From the NCBI GenBank assembly GCA_019422525.1, contig JAHZDE010000001.1, positions 468,010-532,009 of the forward strand: a stretch of DNA of 64,000 nucleotides, in the 5' to 3' direction. The notes beneath the pieces were generated by a model. That model saw nothing but the letters and a program-made list of their open reading frames with translations, ran no database searches and was not told the DNA's origin. Origin of the DNA: Clostridiales bacterium (GTDB lineage Bacteria; Bacillota; Clostridia; Oscillospirales; Acutalibacteraceae). The first letter of the stretch is position 1; every line of letters starts with the position of its first letter. Made by a program: the position numbers and the translations under genes. Shown here one piece after another: positions 1-8,493 of the stretch.

Positions 1-726
1 GAGGGGCTGGACGACAACAAAACGGTACTGGACACCATTCGGGACATTGCCTGGCAGACGGAGACCCCCGAAGGTACCCTGACCGCTTCCCAGATGCTGG
101 AAAAATTCCTGTTCCCCGGGGCCATGCAGCACGCGCCGGTGGGCAGGCTGTCCGGTGGGGAGAAGCGGCGGCTATACTTGTTGTGCATCCTGATGACCGC
201 CCCCAATATCCTGCTGCTGGACGAACCCACCAACGATTTGGACATCCAGACTTTGACGATCCTGGAAGATTATCTGGACAGCTTTTCCGGGGCGGTGGTG
301 TCGGTATCCCACGACCGGTATTTTCTCGACCGGACGGCGGAGCATGTGTTTGTGTTCGAGCCGGACGGGACCCTGACCCCCTATCTGGGCGGCTATACTG
401 ATTATCGGGCTGCTGCGCCTCAGCCGGAAGCAGAAGCAAAAGAAACTCCTAAGAAAAAGGAAAAGCCCAAGCGGGAACCCAAGCTGAAATTCTCTTTCAA
501 AGAACAGCGGGAGTTCGAGACCATCGACGACGATATTGCCGCACTGGAAGAGGCCATCGCCCAAAAGGAGCGGGAGATACAGGAAAACGCCACCCGTTTT
601 GATTTGCTTCCCGGCCTGCTTGCAGAAAAGGAAGAGCTGGAAGCCAAATTGGAGGAGAAAACCGAGCGCTGGGTGTATCTCAACGAGCTGGCAGAAAAAA
701 TAAATTCCGCTCACCCCCTTACATAA
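1..726 (+). CDS. ABC-F family ATPase, C-terminal part (5' end outside window)
   Basis: The reading frame is open from the first base, so only the C-terminal half is present. It contains an ABC signature (LSGGEKRR), a Walker B/D-loop (LLLDEPTNDLD) and an H-switch (SVSHDRYFLD), all typical of the second nucleotide-binding domain of ABC-F proteins. A charged, Lys/Glu-rich C-terminal region follows (about the last 110 residues) and is predicted to form the coiled coil seen in Uup/YfmR-like members. There are no membrane segments. ABC-F proteins act on the ribosome or in translation quality control rather than in transport; which subgroup this one belongs to cannot be told without the N-terminus. 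The stop is followed by a hairpin terminator about 50 bp downstream. Confidence 0.9.
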   Translation, partial: EGLDDNKTVLDTIRDIAWQTETPEGTLTASQMLEKFLFPGAMQHAPVGRLSGGEKRRLYLLCILMTAPNILLLDEPTNDLDIQTLTILEDYLDSFSGAVVSVSHDRYFLDRTAEHVFVFEPDGTLTPYLGGYTDYRAAAPQPEAEAKETPKKKEKPKREPKLKFSFKEQREFETIDDDIAALEEAIAQKEREIQENATRFDLLPGLLAEKEELEAKLEEKTERWVYLNELAEKINSAHPLT

Positions 727-777
727 AGGAAAAAGATGTGCTATAATCAATACCAATGAATGGTAGTCACCGTGGAA

Positions 778-820
778 GAAACGGCAGCGAGACGAAAGTT
801 CCGCTGCCGTTTCTTTTTTT
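778..820 (+). terminator. Rho-independent terminator after ABC-F gene
   Basis: Perfect 12-bp arms GAAACGGCAGCG / CGCTGCCGTTTC are separated by 12 bases and followed by a run of seven T. It lies between the ABC-F stop and the next gene's ribosome binding site. Confidence 0.85.
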
Positions 821-864
821 GCGTGCGCCAAATCAATAAGGAAATGAGAAAAGGAGTATCTGCT

Positions 865-1359
865 ATGCCCAAGACCAAATTTCAAAACGTTGTATTCACC
901 ATCATCATGGCCTGTATCATGGTGTATGGAATGATTGTCTATAATGTGGCCTTGAATACCGGCGGCGTTACCAACGAGACCTTCTTGCTGGCCCTCCATG
1001 AAATGCCCATTATGGTGCCCATTGCCTTTGTGCTGGAATTTTTTGTGGTGGAAAAGCTGGCGGCTCGTTTGGCATTCTCTTTTATGCGTCCCACCGACCG
1101 TCCCCAGTTTATCACCTATGCTATTTCTACTATGATTGTCTGCATTATGTGCCCCACCATGAGCCTGATTGCTACCTTGCTGTTTAAAGAGCCCAGCTTT
1201 GGCACCTGGATTCAAACCTTTGGCTGTAACTTCCCCATGGCTTTGTTCTGGCAGCTTTTGTACTGCGGCCCTCTGACCCGCTTTTTATTCCGCCTGATTT
1301 TTGCCAAACAGCTGAAAAAAGACTCCAGCGAACAGGCAGCCGAGAAATCCAACGCTTGA
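865..1359 (+). CDS. DUF2798-type small integral membrane protein
   Basis: A 164-residue protein with four hydrophobic segments: residues about 8-30 (VFTIIMACIMVYGMIVY), about 45-60, about 85-105 and about 115-140. The spacing and the repeated 'IMACIMVYGM' and 'ISTMIVCIMCPTMS' helices resemble the DUF2798 family of small membrane proteins, whose function is unknown. The ATG at 865 was chosen because AAAGGAGT lies 8-15 bases upstream; the open frame extends further upstream only into the preceding terminator. The tail is Ser/Glu-rich and cytoplasmic. No operon partner is visible: a terminator lies upstream and the aldolase promoter lies downstream. Confidence 0.7.
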   Translation: MPKTKFQNVVFTIIMACIMVYGMIVYNVALNTGGVTNETFLLALHEMPIMVPIAFVLEFFVVEKLAARLAFSFMRPTDRPQFITYAISTMIVCIMCPTMSLIATLLFKEPSFGTWIQTFGCNFPMALFWQLLYCGPLTRFLFRLIFAKQLKKDSSEQAAEKSNA

Positions 1360-1424
1360 GAGAGAAAAAGCAGGTTTTTTGTCTGTGAAAACATGGCGTT
1401 TCTGTGGGAAATCTGCCCCTGCCC

Positions 1425-1453
1425 TTGATTTTCCTGTATAAATAGGATATAAT
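1425..1453 (+). promoter_or_regulatory. Sigma-A promoter of the aldolase gene
   Basis: TTGATT at 1425-1430 and TATAAT at 1448-1453 with a 17-base spacer, about 80 bases before the aldolase start codon. Confidence 0.75.
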
Positions 1454-1534
1454 GATTTCGGTTTGATTTGTTAGTTTATTGCCCTTTTGGCTGGAAGGCC
1501 AGAAAGGCAAATAATAAAAAATGGAGGACTGAAA

Positions 1535-2398
1535 ATGTTAGTATCTGCAAAAGAAATGCTGACCAAGGCCAAGGCTGGCCACTATGCTGTAGGACAGTTC
1601 AACATCAACAACCTGGAGTGGACCAAGGCAATCCTGCAAACTGCACAGGAACTGAATTCCCCTGTGATTCTGGGTGTCTCCGAGGGCGCCGGTAAGTATA
1701 TGTGCGGCTATACCACGGTTGTGGGTATGGTAAAGGGTATGCTCGATGAGCTGAAGATCACCGTTCCCGTAGCGCTGCATCTGGACCACGGCAGCTATGA
1801 GGGCGCAAAGGCTTGCATCGCAGCCGGCTTCTCCTCCATTATGTTCGACGGCTCCCACTATCCCATCGAAGAGAACATCGAAAAGACCAAAGAGCTGGTT
1901 GCCATTGCCGAGTCCAAGGGCATGTCCATTGAGGCTGAGGTTGGCGCTATCGGCGGCGAAGAAGATGGCGTTATCGGCGGCGGCGAAGTGGCCGATCCCG
2001 ACGAGTGCAAGATGATTGCTGATTTGGGCGTTACCATGCTGGCTGCCGGCATCGGCAACATCCATGGCAAGTATCCCGAGAACTGGCCCGGCCTGCGTTT
2101 TGACGCACTGGCAGCCATTCAGGAAAAGACCGGCACCATGCCTCTGGTTCTCCATGGCGGCACGGGCATCCCGGCTGACATGATCAAAAAGGCTATTGAC
2201 CTGGGCGTTTCCAAGATCAACGTGAATACCGAGTGCCAGCTGGCATTTGCCGCAGCTGTACGGAAGTACATCGAAGAAGGCAAAGACCTGCAGGGCAAGG
2301 GCTTCGACCCCCGTAAGCTGCTGGCTCCTGGCGTAGAGGCTATCAAGGCTACCGTGAAGGAGAAGATGGAGCTGTTCGGTTCTATCGGCAAAGCCTGA
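1535..2398 (+). CDS. fba: Class II fructose-1,6-bisphosphate aldolase
   Basis: A 287-residue zinc-dependent aldolase that cleaves fructose 1,6-bisphosphate to glyceraldehyde 3-phosphate and dihydroxyacetone phosphate in glycolysis, and runs in reverse for gluconeogenesis. Recognisable parts are the N-terminal YAVGQFNINNLEW segment, the metal-binding HLDHG motif (His82, Asp84), GFSSIMFDGSHYP, EAEVGAIGGEEDG and the phosphate-binding LHGGTGIP and SKINVNTE segments. Length is normal for the family. The ATG at 1535 follows ATGGAGGA (GGAGG, 7 bases upstream); an earlier in-frame ATG at 1487 lacks a ribosome site. It is monocistronic, with its own promoter and terminator, as expected for a highly expressed glycolytic enzyme. 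Tagatose-bisphosphate aldolase is a less likely alternative. Confidence 0.95.
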   Translation: MLVSAKEMLTKAKAGHYAVGQFNINNLEWTKAILQTAQELNSPVILGVSEGAGKYMCGYTTVVGMVKGMLDELKITVPVALHLDHGSYEGAKACIAAGFSSIMFDGSHYPIEENIEKTKELVAIAESKGMSIEAEVGAIGGEEDGVIGGGEVADPDECKMIADLGVTMLAAGIGNIHGKYPENWPGLRFDALAAIQEKTGTMPLVLHGGTGIPADMIKKAIDLGVSKINVNTECQLAFAAAVRKYIEEGKDLQGKGFDPRKLLAPGVEAIKATVKEKMELFGSIGKA

Positions 2399-2421
2399 TT
2401 GCGATAAAACCCCATAAAAAC

Positions 2422-2460
2422 AGGCCGCTGTACCCAAAAGGTATGGCGGCCTTATTTTTT
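2422..2460 (+). terminator. Terminator after fba
   Basis: Stem AGGCCGC-TGTACC paired with GGTA-TGGCGGCCT, followed by TTATTTTTTT. Confidence 0.8.
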
Positions 2461-2495
2461 TGCTGACAGAACTGCAAATCCTTTTATAAATATAA

Positions 2496-2533
2496 AAAAA
2501 AACCTTTCCGGGAAAAACCGGAAAGGTTTTTTT
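2496..2533. terminator. Strong bidirectional hairpin just before the CRISPR repeats
   Basis: Arms AAAAAAACCTTTCCGG (2496-2511) and CCGGAAAGGTTTTTTT (2518-2533) pair perfectly over 16 bp with a 6-base loop. The A-run on one side and T-run on the other make it a terminator on both strands. It abuts the first CRISPR repeat, so it separates fba transcription from the array. Confidence 0.75.
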
Positions 2534-3203
2534 GTCCCCTTGCGGGGAGTGGGGTGCAGCGACGGACTCTGCTTCAATGAAGACGGGACTCAAATGTTAC
2601 CGACCCCTTGCGGGGAGTGGATTGCAGCTGATCGATTGTGGTCAACAGAAGGATGGCTGTATTCGTTACCGACCCCTCACGGGGAGTGGATTGCAGCTGT
2701 GCAAGGCAACTCAGTAATAAAACCTCTGTTGTGTTACCCCCCCCCTTGCGGGGAGTGGGGGCAGCCGAAGTGCTCGACTTGATCGTAAAAGACCCCAGTT
2801 ACCGACCCCTTACGGGGAGTGGGGGGCAGATGCTGGTGAACGCACGGGCCCTTTGGTTATCAAGTTACCGACCCCTTACGGGGAAAAGTTGAACCTCACC
2901 AAAATGACCTGATGAATTATGAACTTGGGTTACCGACCCCTTGCGGGGTGTGGACTGTTTCCAACTGTCCTTATCGCAAATAGTTGCCGACCCCTTACGG
3001 AGTGTGGATTACAACAAGTGATGGAAATTACTCCGAATAGTGGTATGTTGTTACTGACCCCTTGCGGGGTGTGGACTGTTTCCAACTGTCTTTATCGCAA
3101 ATAGTTGCCGACCCCTTACGGAGTGTGGATTACAACAAGTGATAGAAATTACTCCGAATAGTGGTATGTTGTTACTGACCCCTTGCGGGGTGTGGATTGC
3201 AGC
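2528..3203 (+). CRISPR. Degenerate CRISPR array, 11 repeats
   Basis: Eleven related ~33-bp repeats start near 2528, 2596, 2665, 2733, 2798, 2864, 2929, 2983, 3050, 3104 and 3171. The best-conserved part is GTTACCGACCCCTTGCGGGG followed by AGTGGATTGCAGC. The core is a CCCC-TTRC-GGGG hairpin, with TTGC, TTAC or TCAC in the loop. Spacers are about 32-36 bases and unrelated to each other, except two of 21 bases. Repeat 3' halves vary strongly (AGTGGATTGCAGC, TGTGGACTGTTTCC, TGTGGATTACAAC, AAAAGTTGAACC), so the array is decaying or unusually variable. No cas gene is adjacent; the type III operon lies 25 kb downstream and is followed by two relics with the same core. Strand is set by resemblance of the GTGGATTG end to known repeats. 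Confidence 0.8.
2935..3176 (+). repeat. Tandem 121-bp duplication of two repeat-spacer units within the CRISPR array
   Basis: Bases about 2935-3055 and 3056-3176 are near-identical copies with a period of 121. I see only two substitutions after the repeat start: GTCC versus GTCT, and GATGGAAA versus GATAGAAA. Each copy contains two repeats and their spacers, so two spacers are present twice. Confidence 0.85.
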
Positions 3204-3408
3204 GGCAAAATTGACGGGAAAAGCCCTGAAAATCTTGCCCCTTTTTTACAGAATACCAGACTTTTTGTCAAAATGCAAGGGGAAAGGGAGGGCTTTGGCA
3301 AAAAAATGGCCGCAGCCCCTGCTTTTTGGGGTGCGAACCTCCTTTAAAACAGGGAAAACGCCGCCCCTTTTTAGACGGTTCGCACCCAAAGCCAACAGCA
3401 GAGGGATA
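3204..3408. other. Gene-free stretch between CRISPR array and ypeB, with inverted repeat
   Basis: No supported gene. GGGTGCGAACC (ending 3339) and GGTTCGCACCC (3377-3387) form an 11-bp inverted repeat with a loop of about 37 bases. It lies just beyond the 3' end of ypeB and may be a weak hairpin end for its transcript. Confidence 0.5.
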
Positions 3409-4755
3409 TTACAGCGCCAAAATGCCGTTGTCGCTTTCAATCAGCTCATAAATCCGTTCTTCCATGCCGGTTTCCCCGTTGATATACACCAGGATATCCT
3501 CGCCGTCCTCGCCCTTGCACACAAATTCCCAGCACAGGACTTCATCCAGCCCCGGTGTGGGGATGAGGGCCAGGGAAGGCTCCTTTTGAATCTCCAGCCG
3601 GGAACTGACCGATTCACGGGCCTTTTCCGCCGAAACAGAAGGGGCCTGCAGGCTGCGCTCATGATGGTTCATCAAATAGCCCGAGGCGTTGTAGGATACG
3701 ATTTCGCCGGTGTCCAGAGCAACGCCTACCTTGATAAGGTCCGGGTAACAGGTCACGGGGCTTCCGTCAAAGGCCTCCTGCCAGGCAAAGTTAAAGGTAC
3801 ACACACCGTCGGCGGTGACATAATAGCTTTCCTTTACGCTGGAAATCCCCACGGTTTCCAGGAACCCTCGGGCTTTTGTCAGGGCTTCCTTTTGGGAGAG
3901 CTTGTTTTCCTCCACGGTCCTCGAATTGGAAAGGGAGCACAAAAGCCCTCCGTCCTTGGTAACGGAAACCCGCAAGGCATCGGATTCAAAATTATAGCAG
4001 GGCAGGCCGCCTCCGGTATCGGTGACGGCTGTCAGTTTGGATGCTTCCATATCCACAAAACCGGCGGCTGCTTCACAGGCTTTTTCCTCTGTCAGCCGCT
4101 CCATTCCTTCGGTGGCCTTGGCGGTCCTCTGGGCAATGTGGTCGCTAAAGGGGCCGTCATAAATCAGCGTGGGATATTCCCCAAAGGCTGACGCGCTCTT
4201 TTCCAGCTCGCCGCCATAGTCCGGCAGAACCTCAATCACGTTTTTCAGGGTGTCTTCCGCCTCGTCCATGGTCACCCGGCCATACCGGAACCGCTCTTCC
4301 AGCTTTTGCAGCTCGGTGCTCAGGGTTTCGGCGTAGTCGTGCAGGGTGGAAAGGTTGTCAAATTCTTCCTCGCTCAGCTGCTGCCCCGCTGCCAGCCTTC
4401 GGGAAAGATAGGACGCATAGTCCCCGGCCTGGGACAAAAACCGGTTGATGTTGTTCGAGTTTTCTCCGGCAGCCGGCAAAGCGGCCAAAGCGGCTTTGGC
4501 CCCGGAAGATTCCTCCAAAAGCTGAGCCGCAAGGCCGGTTTGCGCCGTGGCGGTATTGGCATAGCGGGACTTTTCCAACGCGGTCTCCATGCCGGAAACA
4601 TAGCCCGAAAGGTCGCTGACTGCCCGCTGGTACACATAGGAAAGGGTGGTTTCCGCTTCGGCGGCCTGCATGCTGCGCACGGAAAGACCAATGCCCAGCA
4701 CGGCTACCGCCGCCAGCAAAAAGGTTCCCGAACGGATTTTTCCTCTGCGAGTCAC
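3409..4755 (-). CDS. ypeB: Germination protein YpeB
   Basis: A 448-residue protein with a short basic N-terminus and one hydrophobic segment (GTFLLAAVAVLGIGLSV), then a helical region and C-terminal PepSY-like repeats (for example GALLCSLSNSRTV.. and YPDLIKVGVALDTGEIVSYNASGY). Family signatures include FGEYPTLIYDGPFSDHI. In Bacillus, YpeB stabilises and localises the cortex-lytic enzyme SleB in the spore; no sleB gene is adjacent here. The GTG at 4755 was chosen because AAAGGAGG lies 8 bases upstream; an upstream in-frame ATG (4821) has no such site. It is transcribed alone on the minus strand. Together with gpr it marks the organism as a spore former. Confidence 0.85.
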   Translation of the reverse strand: MTRRGKIRSGTFLLAAVAVLGIGLSVRSMQAAEAETTLSYVYQRAVSDLSGYVSGMETALEKSRYANTATAQTGLAAQLLEESSGAKAALAALPAAGENSNNINRFLSQAGDYASYLSRRLAAGQQLSEEEFDNLSTLHDYAETLSTELQKLEERFRYGRVTMDEAEDTLKNVIEVLPDYGGELEKSASAFGEYPTLIYDGPFSDHIAQRTAKATEGMERLTEEKACEAAAGFVDMEASKLTAVTDTGGGLPCYNFESDALRVSVTKDGGLLCSLSNSRTVEENKLSQKEALTKARGFLETVGISSVKESYYVTADGVCTFNFAWQEAFDGSPVTCYPDLIKVGVALDTGEIVSYNASGYLMNHHERSLQAPSVSAEKARESVSSRLEIQKEPSLALIPTPGLDEVLCWEFVCKGEDGEDILVYINGETGMEERIYELIESDNGILAL

Positions 4756-4830
4756 AGCAAATCCTCCTTTTCTGTCATCATTACAAAAGGAGTATGCGCC
4801 GTAGGGGGAAAAACTATGCATCGATATTTT

Positions 4831-7800
4831 TTAAAAAAGCCGAAGCTGCTGTGGGGCGGCTTTGGGGCGAAGCTTTGGCGTTTCCCGGATGACCTGCCCG
4901 GGCAGCTCCGAAAGGAAAACCGAAGGCTCCCCGCCGCAGGTGAGAATGAGTTCTTCCCGGGCGCGGGTCATGCCCACAAAGAATAGCCGCCGCTCTTCTT
5001 CCAGGTTTATGCTTTCGTCTGCCCGTTCCAAAGGCAGCGTTTTTTTCTGTATCCCCGCAAGGAGCACCGCCGGGAATTCCAGCCCTTTGGCAGCGTGAAG
5101 GGTCATCAGGTGTACGCCGCCGCCGTGATACTTTTTCTTTCCCCGGCGGATGTCCACATCCTCCCCCAAGGAGAGGGCTTCCAGCATTTCCTCCATGGAG
5201 TCGTAATAAACGGCAGTGCGGCACAGCTGCTCCATAGCGTCGCTGTCCCCGTGACGTTCCCGCCAGCCGTCCAATAGCTTTCGGGGCGTATCCTTCCGGT
5301 GGGCGCTTTCCTGCCGGTATTCTTCAAGCCACATGGACAAAAATCCCGAGTCCTCCGCTTCCTGCTGCAAGCGCTCGTTCGAGGGCAATTCTTCCTGAGA
5401 AAATAGTTTTGCCGCCCGCTCGCACAGATGGGCTGGGCAGTCCCACACCAACCGCAGGCAATCCTGCAAAGCAGCGGCGTCCCGGGGATTGAAAAGGAAT
5501 CGGTAAAAAGCCAGCGCCCCTTGTACCTCGTCCTTTTCCAACAGCTGTCCCCGGCCATATACGATACAGGGGATGTCCTCCCGGTTTAAAATTTTTTCCA
5601 GGGAATCCAGCTGATGGCGGGTGCGGCACAATACGGCAATGTCCGAAAACGGCAGCGCCGGCTCCCGGGCGCCCCCCATAGACTGGGCTTCCAGCATATC
5701 CAGCCCGCCGGTCAAACGACGGATTTCCCTCGCTATCCAAATGCCTTCCTGTAAGGGGGAAGAAAGGCAAACGGCCCGCACCGGGATTCCGCCGGCCGCA
5801 TGGGGGGAAAGGACACGGGTTTCGCCGGGGTTGTGGGAAATCATATGGACGGCAGCCTGTAGGATTTCCGGCGCGGAGCGGTAGTTTTGGGATAAGTGCA
5901 GGATTTTCGCCTGGGGAAACGCCTGTGTAAGCGCCGCAAAACAGCCGGCATCTGCGCCCCGGAAGCCATAGATGGACTGGTCCGCGTCGCCGATGACAAA
6001 CAGGCTTTTGGAATATTGGTTCCAGTGCCGGACGAGCCGGTGCTGCAAGGGGTTCATATCCTGAAATTCATCCACCAGCAAATGGGTGAACTTCCGGCAG
6101 CTGTGGGGTGTCAGCTCCAGCGCATCCAGCAGCAAATCGTCCAAGTCCCGAAGCCCCTGCTCTTTCAGGCTTTGCCTGTAGGATTCATACAGGCTGTTTT
6201 CTTCCCGGCAGCCCCGGTTTTTCCAGTCAGAGACCGCTTGTAAAAAAACGCCGGGCTTTTCCTTGATTCCTGCCTGCTGCAATAGTTGGGAAGCGGTTTT
6301 CAGGGCAGTCTCACGGGAAATGAGGGGCTTTTTGTCGAGGAGGGAGAGGCAAATTGCATGGAAGGTGCCTACCGTCAGTCCCCGGACGGCCTTTTTCCCG
6401 CCCAGCTCTTTTTCGAGCCTGGCCCGAAGTTCACTGGCCGCCTGCCGGGTAAAGGTCACGGCGGTAATTTCCCCGGGCTTTGCCTGTCCGCTTTCCAGAA
6501 GATGGGCAATCCGGGCAATGAGGGTACGGGTTTTTCCGGTGCCCGGCCCGGCAATCACGGCGGTTACCGGCGCTTCCGATTTTGCCGCCTTTTGCTGTTC
6601 CTCATTGAGGCCGCCGGAAGCGGGGGAAGGGGAAAGCTCCTCTTGTTTGGGGGCAGGTGCTTTTTTAGCAATGGCAGGCTCCTTTTTTCGTTTTGGGGGA
6701 AGCAGCCCGAACAGGGAAGTCTGTCCGGCAAAGCGTTCCCGCTCTTCGGGGGTAAAGACGGAAATCACACCGTATTCCCCGTCATAGCCGGGGTTGCGGT
6801 GGACTTCCCCAGCCCGCATCCGGCGAATCCCTTCGGCCACCAGTTCCCCGGCGGATTTGGTAATGATGTCCAGTGGGAGCTCCCGCAAAATGGAAAATTC
6901 CGGCCCCAGCTCCCTCAGCAGGCGGAAATACCCTTCCTGCACCCGTTTGCTGGCAGGGGACATGCCGATGGCAGAGGCAATTAGCTCCGGCAGAGGCATC
7001 AAACTTTCAAAGGGACGTGCGTTTTCCGGCCGGAATCCGGCGGGACGGTCGGCCAATTCCTCCACCCGATGTTCCACGCCAATGGTCAGTTTTTTTCCGC
7101 AGACAGGGCACAGGCCGCCATAGGAAAGGGTTTGTGACGGTTCCAGACAGATATGGCAGTTCCGATGGCCGTCCAAATGGTATTTCCCTTCTTCCGGGAA
7201 AAATTCCAGCGTGCCCAAAAAACCTTCCCCGGTTTGGATGGCTTTGGCAAGCCCAGAATAGGAAAGTTCCCCGTCCAGAATGTCCGCCTCCCGTCCCAGC
7301 TTTTGGGGGGAATGGGCGTCGGAGTGGGACACCAGCGTCATGCCGTCCAGGGCGGAAACACGCCAGTTCATAGGCGGGTCGGAGGAAAGCCCTGTTTCCA
7401 CCGCTTTCACATAAGGGGCTAAATCTTCATAACATTCTTCCAGCGTCTGGAACCCGGAAAAAGCGCCGAACAGGGAGAAATGGGGCGTCCAGATGTGAGC
7501 GGGAATATAAATGGCTTTTGGACAGGTTTCCAGTACAATTTCCAGCAAGTCCCGGCTGTCCAGCCCCAAAATCGGGCGGCCGTCAGAATGAAGGTTGCCG
7601 ATAGCTTCCAGCTTTTGGGAAAGCCGCTGGGCGTCCTCCAAACCGGGCAAAAGCAGCAGATGATGGACTTTCCGGGTGCGGCCGTTCTTTTTATAAATCG
7701 TGCTGATTTCGCCGCTCACCACAAAACGGGGAGTGGGGCTGTTTTCCGGCCCGCCGGGCAGACAAAAAGACGGATGCAAAGTATACAGCCCTTCTTCAGC

Positions 7801-7971
7801 GGGAACCAGACACTCAGAAAGCTCCTTTCGCCAGGCCGGATGGGTAAAGTCCCCCGTACCAATTAGGGTAATGCCTTTGTACCTGGCCCACAAGTCCAAA
7901 TGAGGCGCGTCGCAATCCCGGCTGGTGGCCCGGGAAAATCGGGAATGAATATGTAAATCGGCAATGTACAT
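4831..7971 (-). CDS. EndoQ-like PHP nuclease fused to UvrD/Rep helicase
   Basis: A 1046-residue fusion. Residues 1 to about 420 form a PHP-fold domain starting MYIADLHIHSRFS (metal-binding HxH at His7/His9) with a Cys-rich zinc site (CHICLEPS.. CPVCGKK), as in archaeal/bacterial endonuclease Q. Residues from about 450 are a superfamily 1 helicase with Walker A GPGTGKT (near 472), DEFQD box (near 632), GDADQSIYGFRGAD, and late motif TLHAAKGLEF. EndoQ cleaves beside deaminated or abasic bases in DNA. Joining it to a UvrD helicase suggests a self-contained repair machine, but that is inference. The ATG at 7971 has GGAAGGA 9 bases upstream. There is no partner gene and no visible frameshift; known fusions of this kind occur in Clostridia. 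Confidence 0.85.
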   Translation of the reverse strand: MYIADLHIHSRFSRATSRDCDAPHLDLWARYKGITLIGTGDFTHPAWRKELSECLVPAEEGLYTLHPSFCLPGGPENSPTPRFVVSGEISTIYKKNGRTRKVHHLLLLPGLEDAQRLSQKLEAIGNLHSDGRPILGLDSRDLLEIVLETCPKAIYIPAHIWTPHFSLFGAFSGFQTLEECYEDLAPYVKAVETGLSSDPPMNWRVSALDGMTLVSHSDAHSPQKLGREADILDGELSYSGLAKAIQTGEGFLGTLEFFPEEGKYHLDGHRNCHICLEPSQTLSYGGLCPVCGKKLTIGVEHRVEELADRPAGFRPENARPFESLMPLPELIASAIGMSPASKRVQEGYFRLLRELGPEFSILRELPLDIITKSAGELVAEGIRRMRAGEVHRNPGYDGEYGVISVFTPEERERFAGQTSLFGLLPPKRKKEPAIAKKAPAPKQEELSPSPASGGLNEEQQKAAKSEAPVTAVIAGPGTGKTRTLIARIAHLLESGQAKPGEITAVTFTRQAASELRARLEKELGGKKAVRGLTVGTFHAICLSLLDKKPLISRETALKTASQLLQQAGIKEKPGVFLQAVSDWKNRGCREENSLYESYRQSLKEQGLRDLDDLLLDALELTPHSCRKFTHLLVDEFQDMNPLQHRLVRHWNQYSKSLFVIGDADQSIYGFRGADAGCFAALTQAFPQAKILHLSQNYRSAPEILQAAVHMISHNPGETRVLSPHAAGGIPVRAVCLSSPLQEGIWIAREIRRLTGGLDMLEAQSMGGAREPALPFSDIAVLCRTRHQLDSLEKILNREDIPCIVYGRGQLLEKDEVQGALAFYRFLFNPRDAAALQDCLRLVWDCPAHLCERAAKLFSQEELPSNERLQQEAEDSGFLSMWLEEYRQESAHRKDTPRKLLDGWRERHGDSDAMEQLCRTAVYYDSMEEMLEALSLGEDVDIRRGKKKYHGGGVHLMTLHAAKGLEFPAVLLAGIQKKTLPLERADESINLEEERRLFFVGMTRAREELILTCGGEPSVFLSELPGQVIRETPKLRPKAAPQQLRLF

Positions 7972-8086
7972 GGAATCATGTCCTTCCATTTTGATAAAAT
8001 CGACTGCTCTGTTTTGAAAAGCTGTCAAAACAACAAAATGGGATTCCGTACCCACGGAACCCCATTTTTAGAAAGGCCGTAAAAAA

Positions 8087-8239
8087 TTACTGAATGGAGC
8101 AGTCCAGATAGTGCTCCAGCTCTTCCTCGTCCTTCTTCTTCTTATCGAAGAACAGCACCACTGCCGTGACGATTGCCGCAACTGCTGCCGCGACGGAGAC
8201 GATGCCGATAATCAGACCAATCTTGCTGTACTTTTTCAT
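8087..8239 (-). CDS. Small single-pass membrane protein
   Basis: A 50-residue protein: a short basic N-terminus (MKKYSKIG), one transmembrane helix (LIIGIVSVAAAVAAIVTAVVLFF), and a charged cytoplasmic tail (DKKKKDEEELEHYLD). GGAGG sits at good spacing before the ATG at 8239. It lies between the helicase fusion and rpsT on the same strand. The family was not recognised. Codon use and the clear ribosome site support a real gene despite its size. Confidence 0.65.
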   Translation of the reverse strand: MKKYSKIGLIIGIVSVAAAVAAIVTAVVLFFDKKKKDEEELEHYLDCSIQ

Positions 8240-8364
8240 ATTTGAGCACCTCCAAAGAGAATATGGATGTCACCGCATAAGCGGGGCGTCATAAATCACG
8301 AAGATTCTATAGGACTATGATACCCAAATTTTGTGAAAATGTCAAATAAATTTGCAGTTTTGGG

Positions 8365-8396
8365 CAAAATAAAAAGCAGAGTGAAACACTCTGCTT
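8365..8396 (-). terminator. rpsT terminator
   Basis: AGCAGAGTG / CACTCTGCT stem with a three-base loop; read on the minus strand it is followed by TTTTTATTTT. It lies about 100 bases after the rpsT stop. The rest of 8400-8493 shows no gene. Confidence 0.8.
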
Positions 8397-8493
8397 CTTC
8401 AATGCATTTTCCGGCTTTCCTGCTTTTGTTGCAAAACAGGAAAACCAATGAATCAGGAAAGATGAACCATCGGCCGAAACAGCCCATGATGCA

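Noticed and set aside
2532..3104. Short frames within 2.5-3.1 kb encoding repeated 'YRPLAGSG' peptides
   Set aside because: They arise from translating the CRISPR repeat; spacers break any coding pattern and there are no ribosome sites.
3139..4191. Long open frame of 350 codons on the plus strand
   Set aside because: It starts inside the CRISPR repeats and runs antisense to ypeB, with no ribosome site and low-complexity Gly/Phe/Gln-rich translation; a shadow of ypeB.
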